From Clarkia xantiana subsp. parviflora (Eukaryota; Streptophyta; Magnoliopsida; Myrtales; Onagraceae), in assembly GCA_036873135.1 (NCBI GenBank), contig JAPTYO010000003.1:27470763-27534762 (forward strand): a DNA stretch of 64,000 bases. Direction: 5' to 3'. Below are positions 1 to 12,239 of this stretch, in pieces; position 1 is the first letter of the stretch; each line of letters begins with the position of its first letter. A program made the translations under genes and the position numbers. Under the pieces are notes generated by a model. That model did not search any database. It was given only the letters and a program-made list of their open reading frames with translations, and was not told the DNA's origin.

Positions 1-649
1 TTTGTTTCAAAATTATCTTTTAATTTTAAAAACTTTTTTAAGAATTAAATCTTAAAAAAATGTTATATATTTAATTTTTTTTATGTGCATTCCATCATTT
101 ACATTCGTTAATTATTTTTTATTTTCATACATTTAATCTTTTTTATTTTTTAAATTATTTTAAACTTTTTGGTATTATATTTCGGGTTATGTTCAATTTT
201 GTAGTAAAAAAGTCAACTTTGATGTGTAAAATTGAAGATAGGAGATAATTAAAAAATAATTAGAACAACCTAGCTTAGCTTATAAATTAATTTTTGAAGA
301 AGCTTAATTTAAAAATAATTTGTTGAGTTTACCTATTTTGGGCTTTCCTGTGAAACGACATTTGAAAATAAACTTATGCTGAAAGATTCCATAGTTTGTA
401 GCTTCTGGAGGACCTGACATGGCGGCAGCGAGTACGTGACAGTTGACACATTCGTCTACGAGTCGTACTGTCTACACATCAGTGAAGCTATACTGTAGTC
501 TGTAGCCTCCAAACCCAAATTATTTTTATATTATGAGTACAATTCCAACAAGCAATTGATCCCCTCGGGTTTCAACCTTTACAAGCAGTTCCTTTCTTCC
601 TAGAGAACTTCCACAGCTCCTCCTCTGTTTGGAGAGCACCAGACTCATC
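1..649. promoter_or_regulatory. Upstream region of the BPI/LBP-like gene
   Basis: AT-rich non-coding DNA. The 150 bp before the start codon at 650 are pyrimidine-rich, as in plant 5'UTRs, and a weak TATA-like stretch (TTTATATTATG) lies near 525-535. No open reading frame or repeat stands out. The transcription start cannot be fixed from sequence. Confidence 0.35.
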
Positions 650-3387
650 ATGTTATCTACTTCGAAGATGATGTCTTCTCTTATTTTCTACGCCATCTGC
701 CCACTTCTCTTCATTTCTAGGATTCAATCCGGCGAAGAAGGCTCCATTTCTATCCTTGTTTCCAGCAAAGGCCTCGACTTTGCCAAAGATATCCTGATTA
801 CCAGGGGAATTAACTCAATCATACCCCTTCAGCTGCCGCGAATTTCTAAAACTGTGAAGATCCCCGTCCTAGGGGAGGTCGACGTTGTCCTGTCCAACCT
901 CTCCATTGATTCCGTCGGAATTGGGTCGTCGTATGTCAAGACAGGGGAAACGGGCATCGTTTTGATTGCTTCTGGGGCTACTGCGAATTTGAGCATGAAC
1001 TGGGATTACTCTTACCGTCCATGGCCGATCCCTGTTTCTGTATCAGATTACGGTATTGCTGCAATCAAGGTTCTACCCCGATCACCACTATTTGTACTGT
1101 TGTATATATATATATGCTAAGAGTTTGAACTGAAGGTGTCCTATGTTGCTAATATAGCTGCTTTGCTAAATTGCCTTATTACTAGGATCGTGACTTATGT
1201 TTGGGTTTGTGCAAGGTAGGGTTTCAGTGGAAAGTTTATTTTAGGCATTTCATCAAACATTTAGCAAGCGAGATGGAGCTAGTTCATGCTCCAGATATTG
1301 GATTTTATTTTATTTTTTCCTGGAAAAATTATATTCATCTTCATAGAGTACGAAATAACATCTTTAATGTAATTTTTGTAATGAGAATTTCTACAATTTC
1401 TATGTTTAGGGTAGAAAGAGATTATATTCCTATAGTAGAAAGAGATTATATTGTTAATTATTATCGACAATGGTGTTGTTGATAATTTTTTTGCTGTCTG
1501 AGATCATCTTGCTAATTTTCTCCTGCTTAATTCACAGAAATGCTTCTTCTCAACAGGTTAGAGGGTTGGAAGTTGGGGTGACTTTAGCATTATTGGACCA
1601 AGGAGGAGCTTTGAAGCTTATTCTCCTCGACTGTGGGTGTTCCATGAAAGCCATCTCAATCAAATTGGACGGCGGATCTTCCTGGCTTTATCAACTGTAG
1701 GCAAACATTTTTATACAATGACTATTTTCTGATTTAAGAAAAATCTCATTTTTCTGCAATGATAAATGTTTTCAGGATTATAGACGCATTTCGAGGGCAG
1801 ATAGTGTCGGCAGTGGAAGAAGCCATACCCAAGAGAATCAAGGAAGAAGTCGGGAAACTCGATTCCTTATTACAAAACCTTCCTAGGAAGATTCCTGTGG
1901 GTGATGTAGCTGAACTAAATGTCACTTTTGTGAGTGATCCAGTTCCAACTACTTCTTCCATTGATTTTGAGATCGACGGTCTATTCACAGCAGCAGACGA
2001 CATACTCAGCTCTAAAACATCAGCACCACAGAATTCAACTCCATGCCCTGGGACTGCTGCTGAAATGATTCAAATTTCGTTACATGAAAATGTCCTCAAA
2101 TCTGCTTCATTAGTTTACTTCAATGTGAGTTGCACTATCCATCTTTATAATGTGCAGTTACTTTGTTTTCCAATTGTGGTTAGTTTTGAAATGACTAAAG
2201 GACTTTTGATATTTCATTGAGTTTCTTTCATTACTAGATGGACGATGACAAAATTTAGTGTCATGATTTAGTCAGGCAAACTACATGAACTGGATTGTGG
2301 ACAAATTACCGGAGCAGTCTCTGCTTAACACGGCGGAATGGAAATACATCGTGCCTCGACTGTACAAACAGTACCCGAACGATGATATGAGACTGAATAT
2401 ATCTGTTTCATCTCCACCAATCATAGAAGTTTCAAGCAAAGGCATCGATACCACCATTTATGCAGATCTTGTCATAGAAGTAGTTGATTCGGGAGAAATC
2501 ATACAAGTTGCATGCATATCACTGGTAACCCCCACGTATTATGCATTTTCTGTTATTTTATCGTGTTCTGGGAAAATTCTTATAAGTGAATTTGGTGTTC
2601 ATACCAAGTTAACCACAATCCGATAAGTTTCCTATATACATTTAGGCAGGGACGAAGCCACTATGGAACACATTTGCCCGCTCAACTTTTTGCGATGTTT
2701 AATTTTTACCATATTTATAATTATTATCAACTTGGGTCTTTAAAATCTTACATTTGCCACCCTGAAGTTATTTTATACAATTATTTGCCCCTAACACAAT
2801 TCTTGCTCCCCTGAACAGAATTTCTGGCTTCGTCCCTGCATTTGGGGTTCACCCAGCCCAATAAGTTTTTAGAAAAAAAAAACCACAAAACCACTTGTAT
2901 ATTGATTGGCTTGGTTAAACACCAAACTCACCTAAGAATTTAGCCAGTATTTTGCTTATGATAGATAGAATACTGGAAATGATATTGTTGGAGATGCAGG
3001 TGGTTGATTGTTCAGGTCATGCACAAGTTTTGCGGAATGATAATTTGGCGGGTACCATCAAATTGGACAGCTTCAATGTCTCGTTAAAGTGGAGCACGAT
3101 TGGTAACCTACATTTGCATTTGGTTCAGGTAACAACATTTGAACATGTGTTAAATCATATCATCAAATATATTATTGGTTGTTAATACTTGAAAGAATGT
3201 TGTGCAGCCGATAATATCGGTGGTGCTGAAAACAGTACTGGTGCCGTATGTAAACCTACAGCTGATGCAAGGGTTTCCATTGCCGCTCATCCATGGACTC
3301 ACTCTCGAGAATGCGAGATTATTTTATACAGACTCGAAGACGACTTTGGTGTGTAGTGATTTGGTCTATGAACTTAGCGCAAGTTGA
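650..3387 (+). CDS. BPI/LBP family lipid-binding protein (six exons)
   Basis: Predicted exons are 650-1069, 1557-1696, 1776-2124, 2276-2524, 3000-3128 and 3208-3387. Joined they keep one open frame of 488 aa, the length I know for the Arabidopsis BPI/LBP-like proteins. A hydrophobic N-terminus (about residues 8-27) looks like a signal peptide. The mature part starts with the family's conserved opening (SKGLDFAKDIL) and continues as the two-barrel BPI fold, with NSTPCPG at the hinge and a C-terminal half ending in YELSAS. By family knowledge such proteins bind lipids or LPS at the cell surface or vacuole; Arabidopsis LBR proteins respond to bacterial LPS. An upstream in-frame TTG at 629 is not a plausible eukaryotic start, so the ATG at 650 was chosen. 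Intron 4 holds a hAT MITE and a MITE relic. Confidence 0.9.
2647..2838. mobile_element. hAT-type MITE in intron 4 of the BPI/LBP gene
   Basis: The 192-bp insertion has terminal inverted repeats CAGGGACGAAGCCA and TGGCTTCGTCCCTG. It is flanked by 8-bp near-duplications, CATTTAGG at 2639-2646 and CATTTGGG at 2839-2846 (7 of 8 match). CAGGG-type ends with 8-bp duplications are typical of non-autonomous hAT elements. It lies wholly inside an intron and carries no coding sequence. Confidence 0.75.
2855..2945. mobile_element. Relic of the 9-bp-TSD MITE family also at 6599-6780
   Basis: The stretch with TTGGTTAAACACCAAACTC and CCTAAGAATTT resembles the right arm of the complete MITE at 6599-6780, including the preceding run of A with ACCAC. 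Only one end is clear, so it is a partial or decayed copy within intron 4 of the BPI/LBP gene. Confidence 0.5.
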
Positions 3388-5734
3388 TCAGACTAGGCTA
3401 GCATATATATTGTCAGTCTCAGTTCTGTTCTTGTAGAATCCGTTGATGGGAATGGGGGAATTGGGTACCTTTTATTTTGCAGATGTAAATAAAACGTAGG
3501 ATTGTTGGAAAAACATGTGTGTATATATAAATGTATGTACATATATGCTGTGTATAAAATAAGCCTTGTATTTTAGTAGACCGCAAAGAAAAATGCTGTA
3601 TAAATGTAGGGAGTTGATAGAAATTCCGAAATCTATGTTCTGATGGATTTGGAAACAAAGAAAGTGGCATCACTTGTAAATATCATCAACCTTTAGGGTA
3701 GTTTTGTTATCCCTCACAGTCGGAAGCGGAAGCGGAACTACACAGAATATCAGAGTCGGATCTTTTATCATAAATGTAGAAGATTGTGTGATTATAAAAA
3801 TGTCAGTTATATATATAACTAGTATTTTGTTCAGGAGTTTTGATATACATTCCGACGTTCGGAATGTCGGAACGCCACTATCAGACACAGTGGCAGGTGT
3901 GTAATAAACACCAACTTTTGTGGCATTTTGTTAACAAGACACAGTCGGAACTTTTGATTATGTTTATTTCGGAATTTGTATCATTTTTCTTTGTTCAGAA
4001 AGTCGAATTTGGTAATTACACAGGGCTCTTCACTTAGTTTTCTTCAGTGATATATATCATTCATCCCTGAGAAGGGCCATTCCCATTTATTTCAGCCCAA
4101 CGGTCTACCAGGCTAACCCATCAATACTAGCCCGAGAAGAAGACTCTGGATTCTGGCCCATTCCACATGAATCAACGGTAAACACTTTCTAGTCTCTGTT
4201 GGTTCATATATTTGTCATATTTTATTATTTATTATATAAATATAATAACAATCATAATCATAATCAACGTAGTTCTAAATCTTGTATTAAAATTTTATTG
4301 GTAAAAAAAAATTATATATATATATATATAAAATACACTCCTTATAACTGATTTTTGGCGAACTATAATTGAATTGTTCAAGTTCAATCAAATTATATAT
4401 ATATTCATTTAAATTCAAAGTTCGTCTTCGCCCAAAAAAAGCCTAACTTCGTCATAATCAAGTTAACACTATTAGTTACACAATTAAATTTTTGTTTGAA
4501 TTAACTTGTAACATATGTTAATTTTACAAAATTGGCAAACTAGTAAAATTGCAATTGCATCATGTCGTGCGAGGTCAAATTACTCGTTTATATATTGACT
4601 ACTAAATTCTAGTATTTTGTACGTTGTTATTAGAGTTATTATATATTACAGTAAGCAGTACACGTACACCCATACTAATATATATTCTTGGAAATTGTAT
4701 CTATCTACAGCTCTCTCTATATATATAATTTGTCTTCATATGTAGGTAGCATTGTTGCTTGATCTCGCCCAAACATAGGTATTTAATTAGGAAAAGAATT
4801 CACAAATGAAGCTTTGTAATGTACCCAGGCCCGAGGGAGATTGATGGACCGAATTCACTCTTTATGTTACATAATTTTTTGTATATATATATATATATTT
4901 TTTTTTTTATAACGAATTTTTATATATATTCACTATTATATATATTATATATTATATTATATTTACAAAAGTTATATAAATTTAATCACATCATTCATAT
5001 GTGGGTCCACTTCAATTCTCCCCCTCCCTCACATGATCATGAGGATCAGGAGGATATGCTGATTTATTAATATTAATATATATATAATAATTAAGTAAAT
5101 GCGAAATCATTTAGTCTTAATGCCGTCACGACTTCCCCTATTCTACAGCAATTAAAATTAATTAACCCAAAGTTAAAAAGCTTAAAGACGAATCGCAAAA
5201 GAGAAAAAGTAGTTGGATCTTGATTTATTTAGTTTATAATAATCTAATCATGGTATGATTGATTCAAACTAATTAACCGTCCCGTGAAAGTGTCCGGTCT
5301 CGTGGACCAACATCTTTACCACATAGTCAAACTCGTTTGCCAACATTAACTACTATCCTTTTTGACCATTTATTTTTCTTTTATTCACTTATAAAGATGT
5401 TCTAATAGTGGCGATTCTAAATTTGTCAAGTTTACGTAATGTTTAGATACTCATATCACGATTTGTGATTTTTTTTTCCGATTATGCTTAATAAATAACA
5501 TTGACCACGTCAATGTAGATCTATATATTAACAACCTAATATAGTCAAAACAACATCCTATTTATAAATCCAGTTCTACTCACCTTATTTTATGTCTAAC
5601 ACGGTATGCGGTTCAGACGAGACATTATATTAATTTATTTATAACATGTATTTTCACTATTTTTTTTTTTTTTTTTTGCTTTTGATGAGCGAATTTCTTC
5701 ATAGTTTTTTTTTGACAAATATCGACGTTTGAAA

Positions 5735-5765
<31 letters not shown>

Positions 5766-6589
5766 AAATTAGTAATAAATAAAGGAGAACATATTCGTGG
5801 TTGTCCATAATCCCACAAGGATAATTTCAGTGATGAATGTGTGTATCTTCTTTATATATAAGGTTGACACTATACTATATATGTAGTCACACATAACCAA
5901 TACAAAGCGTTCCGCTCTCTTACTAGTCTATATATATAGCTAGTTAGTTGATGAAACAAATTATTAGCTATTCACATAATTAGCCAGTGGTCCTATGATT
6001 AGTAAACAGAAAAATTAGAAGAAATATATGATTTTGAAAATAGATTTATTGCTTCAAAGGAAAGGACTTAACAGTTAACTTCATGGAGCATGATAGAGAA
6101 AAAAAAAAAAAAAACTCCACGGATCGGAGCATGCATGCAGCTGCATTGTAGTCACTATTTTCAAAGAAATGCATGCAACAAGCAATTGATGGTGCGGGGC
6201 GTCAATTCATTACGACATATTTGCTTGCGAGAGTATATAAATTGGAATCCTAATAAAAATGTATGATTGTAATTAATAAAGTTTGGAATATGAATTCAAT
6301 TCCACTTCGTACAAAAAATAATCATTTTTAACATTCTCTAAAAATAATTATTTTCATTCCTCAATCCATATCAAGAAAAATATTTCTTGTTCTTTATTTA
6401 TTTCGTATTCCTATTATATTTACTAAACATTCCGTGATATTATTATTTCAATCTCTCTTTGCTAGTTTGCTGCCATATATATATGTTGACTTTAGTATAT
6501 GACATTGTCTCGAATCAATAACTTCATCCCTTAAATAATAACCGACGACTGTTTTTATAACTAACTAAAGATCAGTTGTTGCATCGTGT
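3388..6589. other. Gene-poor AT-rich intergenic DNA
   Basis: This holds the 3' flank of the BPI/LBP gene (to about 3680), then AT-rich DNA with (TA)n tracts near 4315 and 5740 and a perfect 8-bp inverted repeat at 3849-3867 (CATTCCGA / TCGGAATG). Short open frames (3704-3904, 4819-5070) have no coding signature, splice support or recognisable family. I see no RNA gene. Confidence 0.5.
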
Positions 6590-6598
6590 CGGCACAAG

Positions 6599-6780
6599 GG
6601 AAAATTCTTGTGTAGACTTGGTGTTTACACCAAGTCAATTAAAACATGACAAGTGTCTTTACACTCCACAATTTTAAGGTTCATTCTTAGGGTTTTTAAA
6701 AAAAACCACCAAAAAGACTATAACACTTGTCATATTTTTATTGGTTTGGTGTAAACACCAAGCCTACACAAGAATTGCCC
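6599..6780. mobile_element. 182-bp MITE with perfect 9-bp target duplication (Mutator-like)
   Basis: The two arms are inverted repeats of roughly 58 bp sharing AATTCTTGTGTAG and CTTGGTGTTTACACCAA. The element is flanked by CGGCACAAG on both sides (6590-6598 and 6781-6789). A 9-bp duplication points to the Mutator-like superfamily. There is no coding capacity. A relative lies in intron 4 of the BPI/LBP gene. Confidence 0.8.
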
Positions 6781-6789
6781 CGGCACAAG

Positions 6790-9700
6790 AGAACTAGTAA
6801 CACTCACACTGCACTGCACCCCTTTTTAGCATGTATAGCGAGAGAGACAGAGAGTGATTTATAGACATGGTTACCTATGTTCATATTATGTGTGTTGTTA
6901 TTTTCATCTGCGCCCTTTAATTTGGTTGGTCTGCCCTTTAATTCAACAATCGTCTGTCCAACTCCAACTTATTATTATTATCATTCCCTCTCTAATTCTT
7001 TTGCAGACAAGTTAATGCTCCTTAATTATCACCTTTATTTATATCCGCGTGGCTTATTTGCTTTACATATTAGACAAGCAAAACCCTATGGCTAGGGAGG
7101 GCTACTGCCCTCTGCATATTTTGTCGCCAAATCTAATCTAAATTTAATTGATTAAATTAAATAATAATATGTGCCAAAACTAATATTTCTTCTATTTAAA
7201 TTTATGATTTTAAATGTGTATTATTATGTTATGTGACATCATTAAAAAATTGACATTTAAAATAAATAGATTAATACACCTTGTTTAAATATATTATGTA
7301 ATTTTTATATTTCGTGTAAAAGTAAATATCAAAACTTTTTAAATGACATAAATTATTATTATCAAACGTATAATATTGTAATCAACAATAACATAAATAT
7401 ATACTTTAAATGTATTAATTTTGAAAATAAAATTTCTAAATCAAACCGTAGTTCAATGACATTATGTCGAAGTTGAATTACGTGCAACACGCGCGGTGTA
7501 AATCTTCAGTAGTATATATGTAGTATGACAACATTTACGTACATAGGGTTAGTTGGATGTTAAAGGTGGAGAGAGTCAGTCGTTGATTGGAAAATGGTAA
7601 AGTAAACAAATTAAAAGAAAGCAAAGCAAAGCATAAAGAGGGGAATTTAAGAAGAAAGTGGTCCGGCATAGGTTCTCGTGTACCGGCGACTATCACGGCG
7701 TGTGTGAATTTGAGACCAAATATATATTAATAATTAATTATTTTATTATTTGATATCAATTTTGGAGAACAAGATTCCGGGTTTTTGGAGATGACTTATT
7801 TTTTTTTCCTTTTTAACAACAGTTATCTCTTGTCCCCTACGATGCCTCCCTTTTTCTAACCCTAATTAACGACCCTCTCTAACATAGCATGTGTGACAAT
7901 GTAATTTACCCCATATTAATACAACTCTACTATTATCTATTCTTACCTTCAAAGAAACTTACAAATATAGATAGGTATGTATGTATGGGTCCATATCAAT
8001 TCTTGTAGTGCATTAACTATACTAGAGATTTCAAGTTCAAACAGAAGGAAAAATTACCTACAGTTCCCTTCTTACAGCATGTGGCACATTGAACGTAAAC
8101 CATGCATGGAAAAATATGGCGGCCATAAAATATAATATGGTTTAACTGCTTATTAATCATGCATTAAGTTAAGGGACCACGCACATACTCCATCTTATAT
8201 ACATATATATATATATTGAGAAGATCGTGAATATACATACATATAATAATGTATGTTGAATCAGGAAATAAAATAATAATTACAGAAGAAGGTTCGTATT
8301 TAATTAATAAAATTTGTATTTATCTATCTCTTTCTGATAGCTAGGCCTAGTATATATATATATATAATGAATGGATCTCCACCAACAGATATGATGCAAC
8401 TTAACTATTGTTGAAATTAAAACCTCATTGATCTCTTTGCATGCACTTAATTGAAGGGAGCTTTTGTTTTTATAACGAGAAAGTCAAAATGATTAAAGGA
8501 ATCCTTACATAATCTCAAACACTATTTCGGCATGTTGTCTCCGGACCCACCTTCAACTTTTATTAAACGGTGATATGTCTATAACAATCTTAAAGCATAC
8601 CTAACAAATTAACAATATAATGTTCATCATTTCATTTGTCAAATGTATTATATTTAAATTCATTCTTCACTAATGTAGTGACTTTTTTTTATCACCTTAT
8701 CTTTTACGAGCTAACCCCGATACAAATGATTTAAATTTGAAGGAAGATTATATATTCACTACGTATTATTATTTTAGTCATTTCTACGAAATGATGACAT
8801 GGTTGGTTTAACTAGTTTGCGTGAAATGGTCATCCAGTTTGCATGAGTTCGATCGAATATTAAAGAAACACTAAGGACATATTTAGTAAATAGAATGAAG
8901 GTATGAAAAATGAGGATAGAAAATAAATGAATTGAATAATCATTTTTATAAAGAGGATCAAGAATAATTAATTATTCATTTTAGGGTGGAATAGAAATTC
9001 CTAATTCATCATAATTCAAATCTTATTTACAAATCAAATATTTTCATCATAATTCATATTCTATATATTTTTTAAATAAACATGCAGTAAATATAGAAAC
9101 AATCTTATGTTTGCGCCGCATCACCAAAACGAGCTTATATATAACGTCCAGCCGATTCTCTAAGATGTGGAAGATTCTTCAAGCTAGAGGATTATGATCA
9201 TATAATTTAATAACTAGCAACGGCTAGATTAAAATGAATTCAAATTACAAAAGGCTAGCTAGCTAGCTATAGAAGTTTAATTTATAATAAAAATTAGTAG
9301 GGGAGGGGGGGTTATAATTAGGTAACAAACTGAACTTGATTTCTGGGTTGATGGAATACATTTAATTAATTAAGTAATAGGGTGATTGGGTTTTGATAGA
9401 TATTTTTACAGTTTCCAGTACGTACGTATCTAATTATGTCCTCGCTTAAAGACAATCAACTTTACCACTTGATAACGCGAAAGATAAGGTCTTCGTCATC
9501 ATTTGGTTTGGTTCTTCAAACTATACCTACTGTGTTAACACAAGAATTCATTAATAAAGTAAAAACGTTTTACGTAAATTTATATTTTAGAACCTCATGT
9601 CGCCTACTAAATTTATCCAATACAATTAATCAAGCTGCATTAGTCATCAAGCATATATAATTAAATCAGCTTCCTTCCGAATCCACTACAGGTGGTATTT

Positions 9701-9796
9701 GGCGCCACTTTTAATATTATTATATTATATATATAGCGGCAATTTTTTTTATGCCTCTAGCTTTAGAAGTAAGTGACGATACCTTAAACTTAACGG

Positions 9797-9837
<41 letters not shown>

Positions 9838-9840
9838 ATT
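6790..9840. other. Gene-poor intergenic DNA with microsatellites
   Basis: AT-rich sequence with (TA)n runs near 8200, 8350 and 9796-9833. The open frames at 6877-7095 and 9436-9660 lack codon bias and have no recognisable product. Nothing else is supported. Confidence 0.45.
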
Positions 9841-9849
9841 TTTTATTTT

Positions 9850-9985
9850 TTTGGTTTTCCGCGGGTGGTCCTAGGGGCCCTCATCAGGAGGGCAGCACCC
9901 GTAGCATGCTTACTCCACAACTAGACTAATCCCCACTCGCACCGGGTCAGCCCGTAAGGGGTAAAGTGCTGGCCATGAACAATTT
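9850..9985. repeat. GC-rich island of unknown origin
   Basis: About 135 bp of markedly higher GC follows directly on an (AT)n tract in otherwise AT-rich DNA. It contains CCGCGGGTGGTCCTAGGGGC and CACCGGGTCAGCCCGTAAGG. The abrupt compositional change suggests an inserted repeat fragment. I do not recognise the family and see no clear inverted ends. Confidence 0.35.
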
Positions 9986-10550
9986 TCCATTCTCATGGTC
10001 ACTAACGACAATATATTGATAGAGTGTATTGTTCTTTTGCCTCATTCAATTTTATATATTAACGCGTGTGTTGCACGCATATCGATTGTCTAAATTTCAA
10101 AATACATAATTTATCTTAAGTTTTCTAATATGATAATATTTAATTAATATAAATGGTCAAGTTAATGGGTTGCGAGAAATGAATATATATGATAAAAAAG
10201 AACAACACAATATAATTCAAAAAGGGAAAAATAGAAGAGGTTATTAGGTACAAAATTAACTATTGTTTCAGTTACGGTACTAAATTAGTCTTACAAGTAT
10301 ATATATATACGGTTAGAACTAATACTGAGTTGGATTGCGAATGACGTGGGTTATTAACGACAAAGTTGTATCTAACTCATCAACTTGAGGAGTGAAGATT
10401 GTAAACCAGTACTTAACTACTTAGAGTCATCGGTGATCGGTGAAGCTGTTTAACCTATACAGCGTAACTATATAATTTCCTTGCAATTTTATACCATATT
10501 ACCAACAAAAATTGAATTAACGCTAAATGAAATTCAATTCATTAAAATAT

Positions 10551-11630
10551 AAAGTTTATACTTAACTTTATGTCAATTACTTATTTAACTACTAATTAGG
10601 TTGTACACAATTTGTTTGAACTGATAGGCGGAAGAACCAAATTAATAGATCGAGACCCTAAATGTTGGACGATGAGTAATTTATCTGTAAGGTCGAATTT
10701 CAAGAACTGTGGTTGACCCATATTTTGACACTTTATATGATTTGACTATTGACTGATATATGTAATACAAAAAATCTCAACATGTACTCGTTTGCAAGAG
10801 TTGAGTACATATTCTACTTTCAAGGTGACTCAAATTTATAGGTATATTAGAAGTTAATGATAATTAATGTAGGATATCAGTTAAGCGACCTTAACTAAAA
10901 AAATTAATGCAATTTAACTAATGAAAATTTTAGTAATTCTCAAATATAGTAGGGGCTAAATCATCAATTTTTTAAATCACCAATGTTAGAAGTTTATACT
11001 TGAATTCGCCTTAACTATCTATTCAACTACTAATTAGGATATACCTAATATGATTGAATTTAGAAACACAAGAACTAAATTAATAATTCAAGTCATTAAG
11101 TATTAAACATTAAGTAACATGTTATATGTAAAGTAGTCAAACTTTAAGAACCACATTTGATTTATATCTTGATATGTTATTATATGAGTTGACAAGTGAC
11201 TGAAATTTATGTGATACAAAATGTCAACATGAGGAACATCCCCAAATCTGGGATATGGTGAATAGAAAAATGCATGGACCCGACATTTTAACATACTGTA
11301 TGCATATCCTATGTGAATGCTGACTCTAATTGATAAGTATATTAGATTTAGAAGTTAATAGTAACTACGGTGACCTGTCAATTAAGCGAGCTTAAAAAAT
11401 AAAAGTAATCAAATTTAACTAAATACATACTGAATGCATATCATATGTCAATGTTGACTCTAATTGATAAGTATATTAGATTTAGAAGTTTATAGTAATT
11501 ACGGTGACCTGTCAATTAAGCGAGTTTAAAAAAATAAAAATAATCAAATTTAACTAAATGATTTTTTAGTAATAGTAAAGATAAAAATATATGGGTCTTA
11601 GAGATAATAAGGACAAAATCACCAATTTTA
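10551..11630. repeat. Degenerate direct repeat, unit about 438 bp, two and a third copies
   Basis: Copy A starts at 10551 (TTTATACTTAACTTTATGTC) and copy B at about 10989. They share, in order, ACTACTAATTAGG, ACCAAATTAATAGATC-like, GACTGA..ATGTGATACAAAA-like, GTATATTAGA..AAGTTAATG and TTAAGCGA blocks. A third partial copy of the last ~135 bp (11425-11560) closely repeats 11291-11422, both with GACTCTAATTGATAAGTATA. The copies are diverged, so the duplication is old. No coding potential is evident. Confidence 0.6.
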
Positions 11631-11649
11631 CAAAAATATGGAAAGTAAG

Positions 11650-11683
<34 letters not shown>

Positions 11684-11755
11684 TTCAAAAGGTACCTATT
11701 GGGGGTGAAAAAAAATAAAAAATAAAAATAATGTTCAAAATGTACCTATTGGGGA
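11650..11755. repeat. (AAT)n microsatellite and short tandem duplication
   Basis: An (ATA)n tract at about 11650-11682 is followed by two copies of ATGTTCAAAA.GTACCTATTGGGG (about 11681 and 11731), separated by an A-rich linker. This is simple-sequence DNA. Confidence 0.6.
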
Positions 11756-11939
11756 TGAGGACAACATCACAATTATATTGGGTATAAAGTGTGTATTGTA
11801 TATGAACTAACATCTGATATAAATATAACGTTCAACATTGTTAGTTGTATATATATAAATAGTATATGATGGTGGTAAATATTTACGCAGATAAAGTCTC
11901 CTGTAAGAATGTTCAAGTTTTGCTATTAAGTTTATAATC

Positions 11940-12210
11940 GATGGTTCGATCAAAGCTGGGTTTTGAACGAATTGCAAAAATTAAAAGTTAGGTATATAAC
12001 TTTGATGACTAAATTGAATAAACATATGAAACTTTTAGGGGGAAGTCACGTGACTTGCACATTGACACAAAACGGTCAAACTTGACAATTGACTAGCGAA
12101 TGTACCAAAAGTTTACAAAATACAAAAGTATGACACCAAAACAAATTGTATGACAGCAAAACAAACTTTGATCAAACATATAACACCAAAAGAACCTATA
12201 ACCCTAGTAA
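11940..12210. mobile_element. Right-half relic of a TIR element (family of 53863-61134)
   Basis: The block AAAAGTTAGGTATATAACTT, GGTCAAACTTGACAATTGAC, then repeated GACACCAAAA / CATATAACACCAAAAG matches in order the right part of the elements ending at 40310 and 61134. No left end is recognisable. It is a decayed, non-coding copy. Confidence 0.5.
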
Positions 12211-12239
12211 TTTTCCCATTGATTAATAGATCAACCTTT

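Noticed and set aside
8440..8470. 13-nt match to the miR159/319 core (ATTGAAGGGAGCT)
   Set aside because: The flanking bases do not fit the mature miRNA and no complementary arm lies within about 200 bp on either side, so no precursor hairpin forms.
10050..10080. GCGTGTGTTGCACGC hairpin as a Helitron 3' end
   Set aside because: No CTRR follows at the required distance on either strand and no matching 5' end was found.
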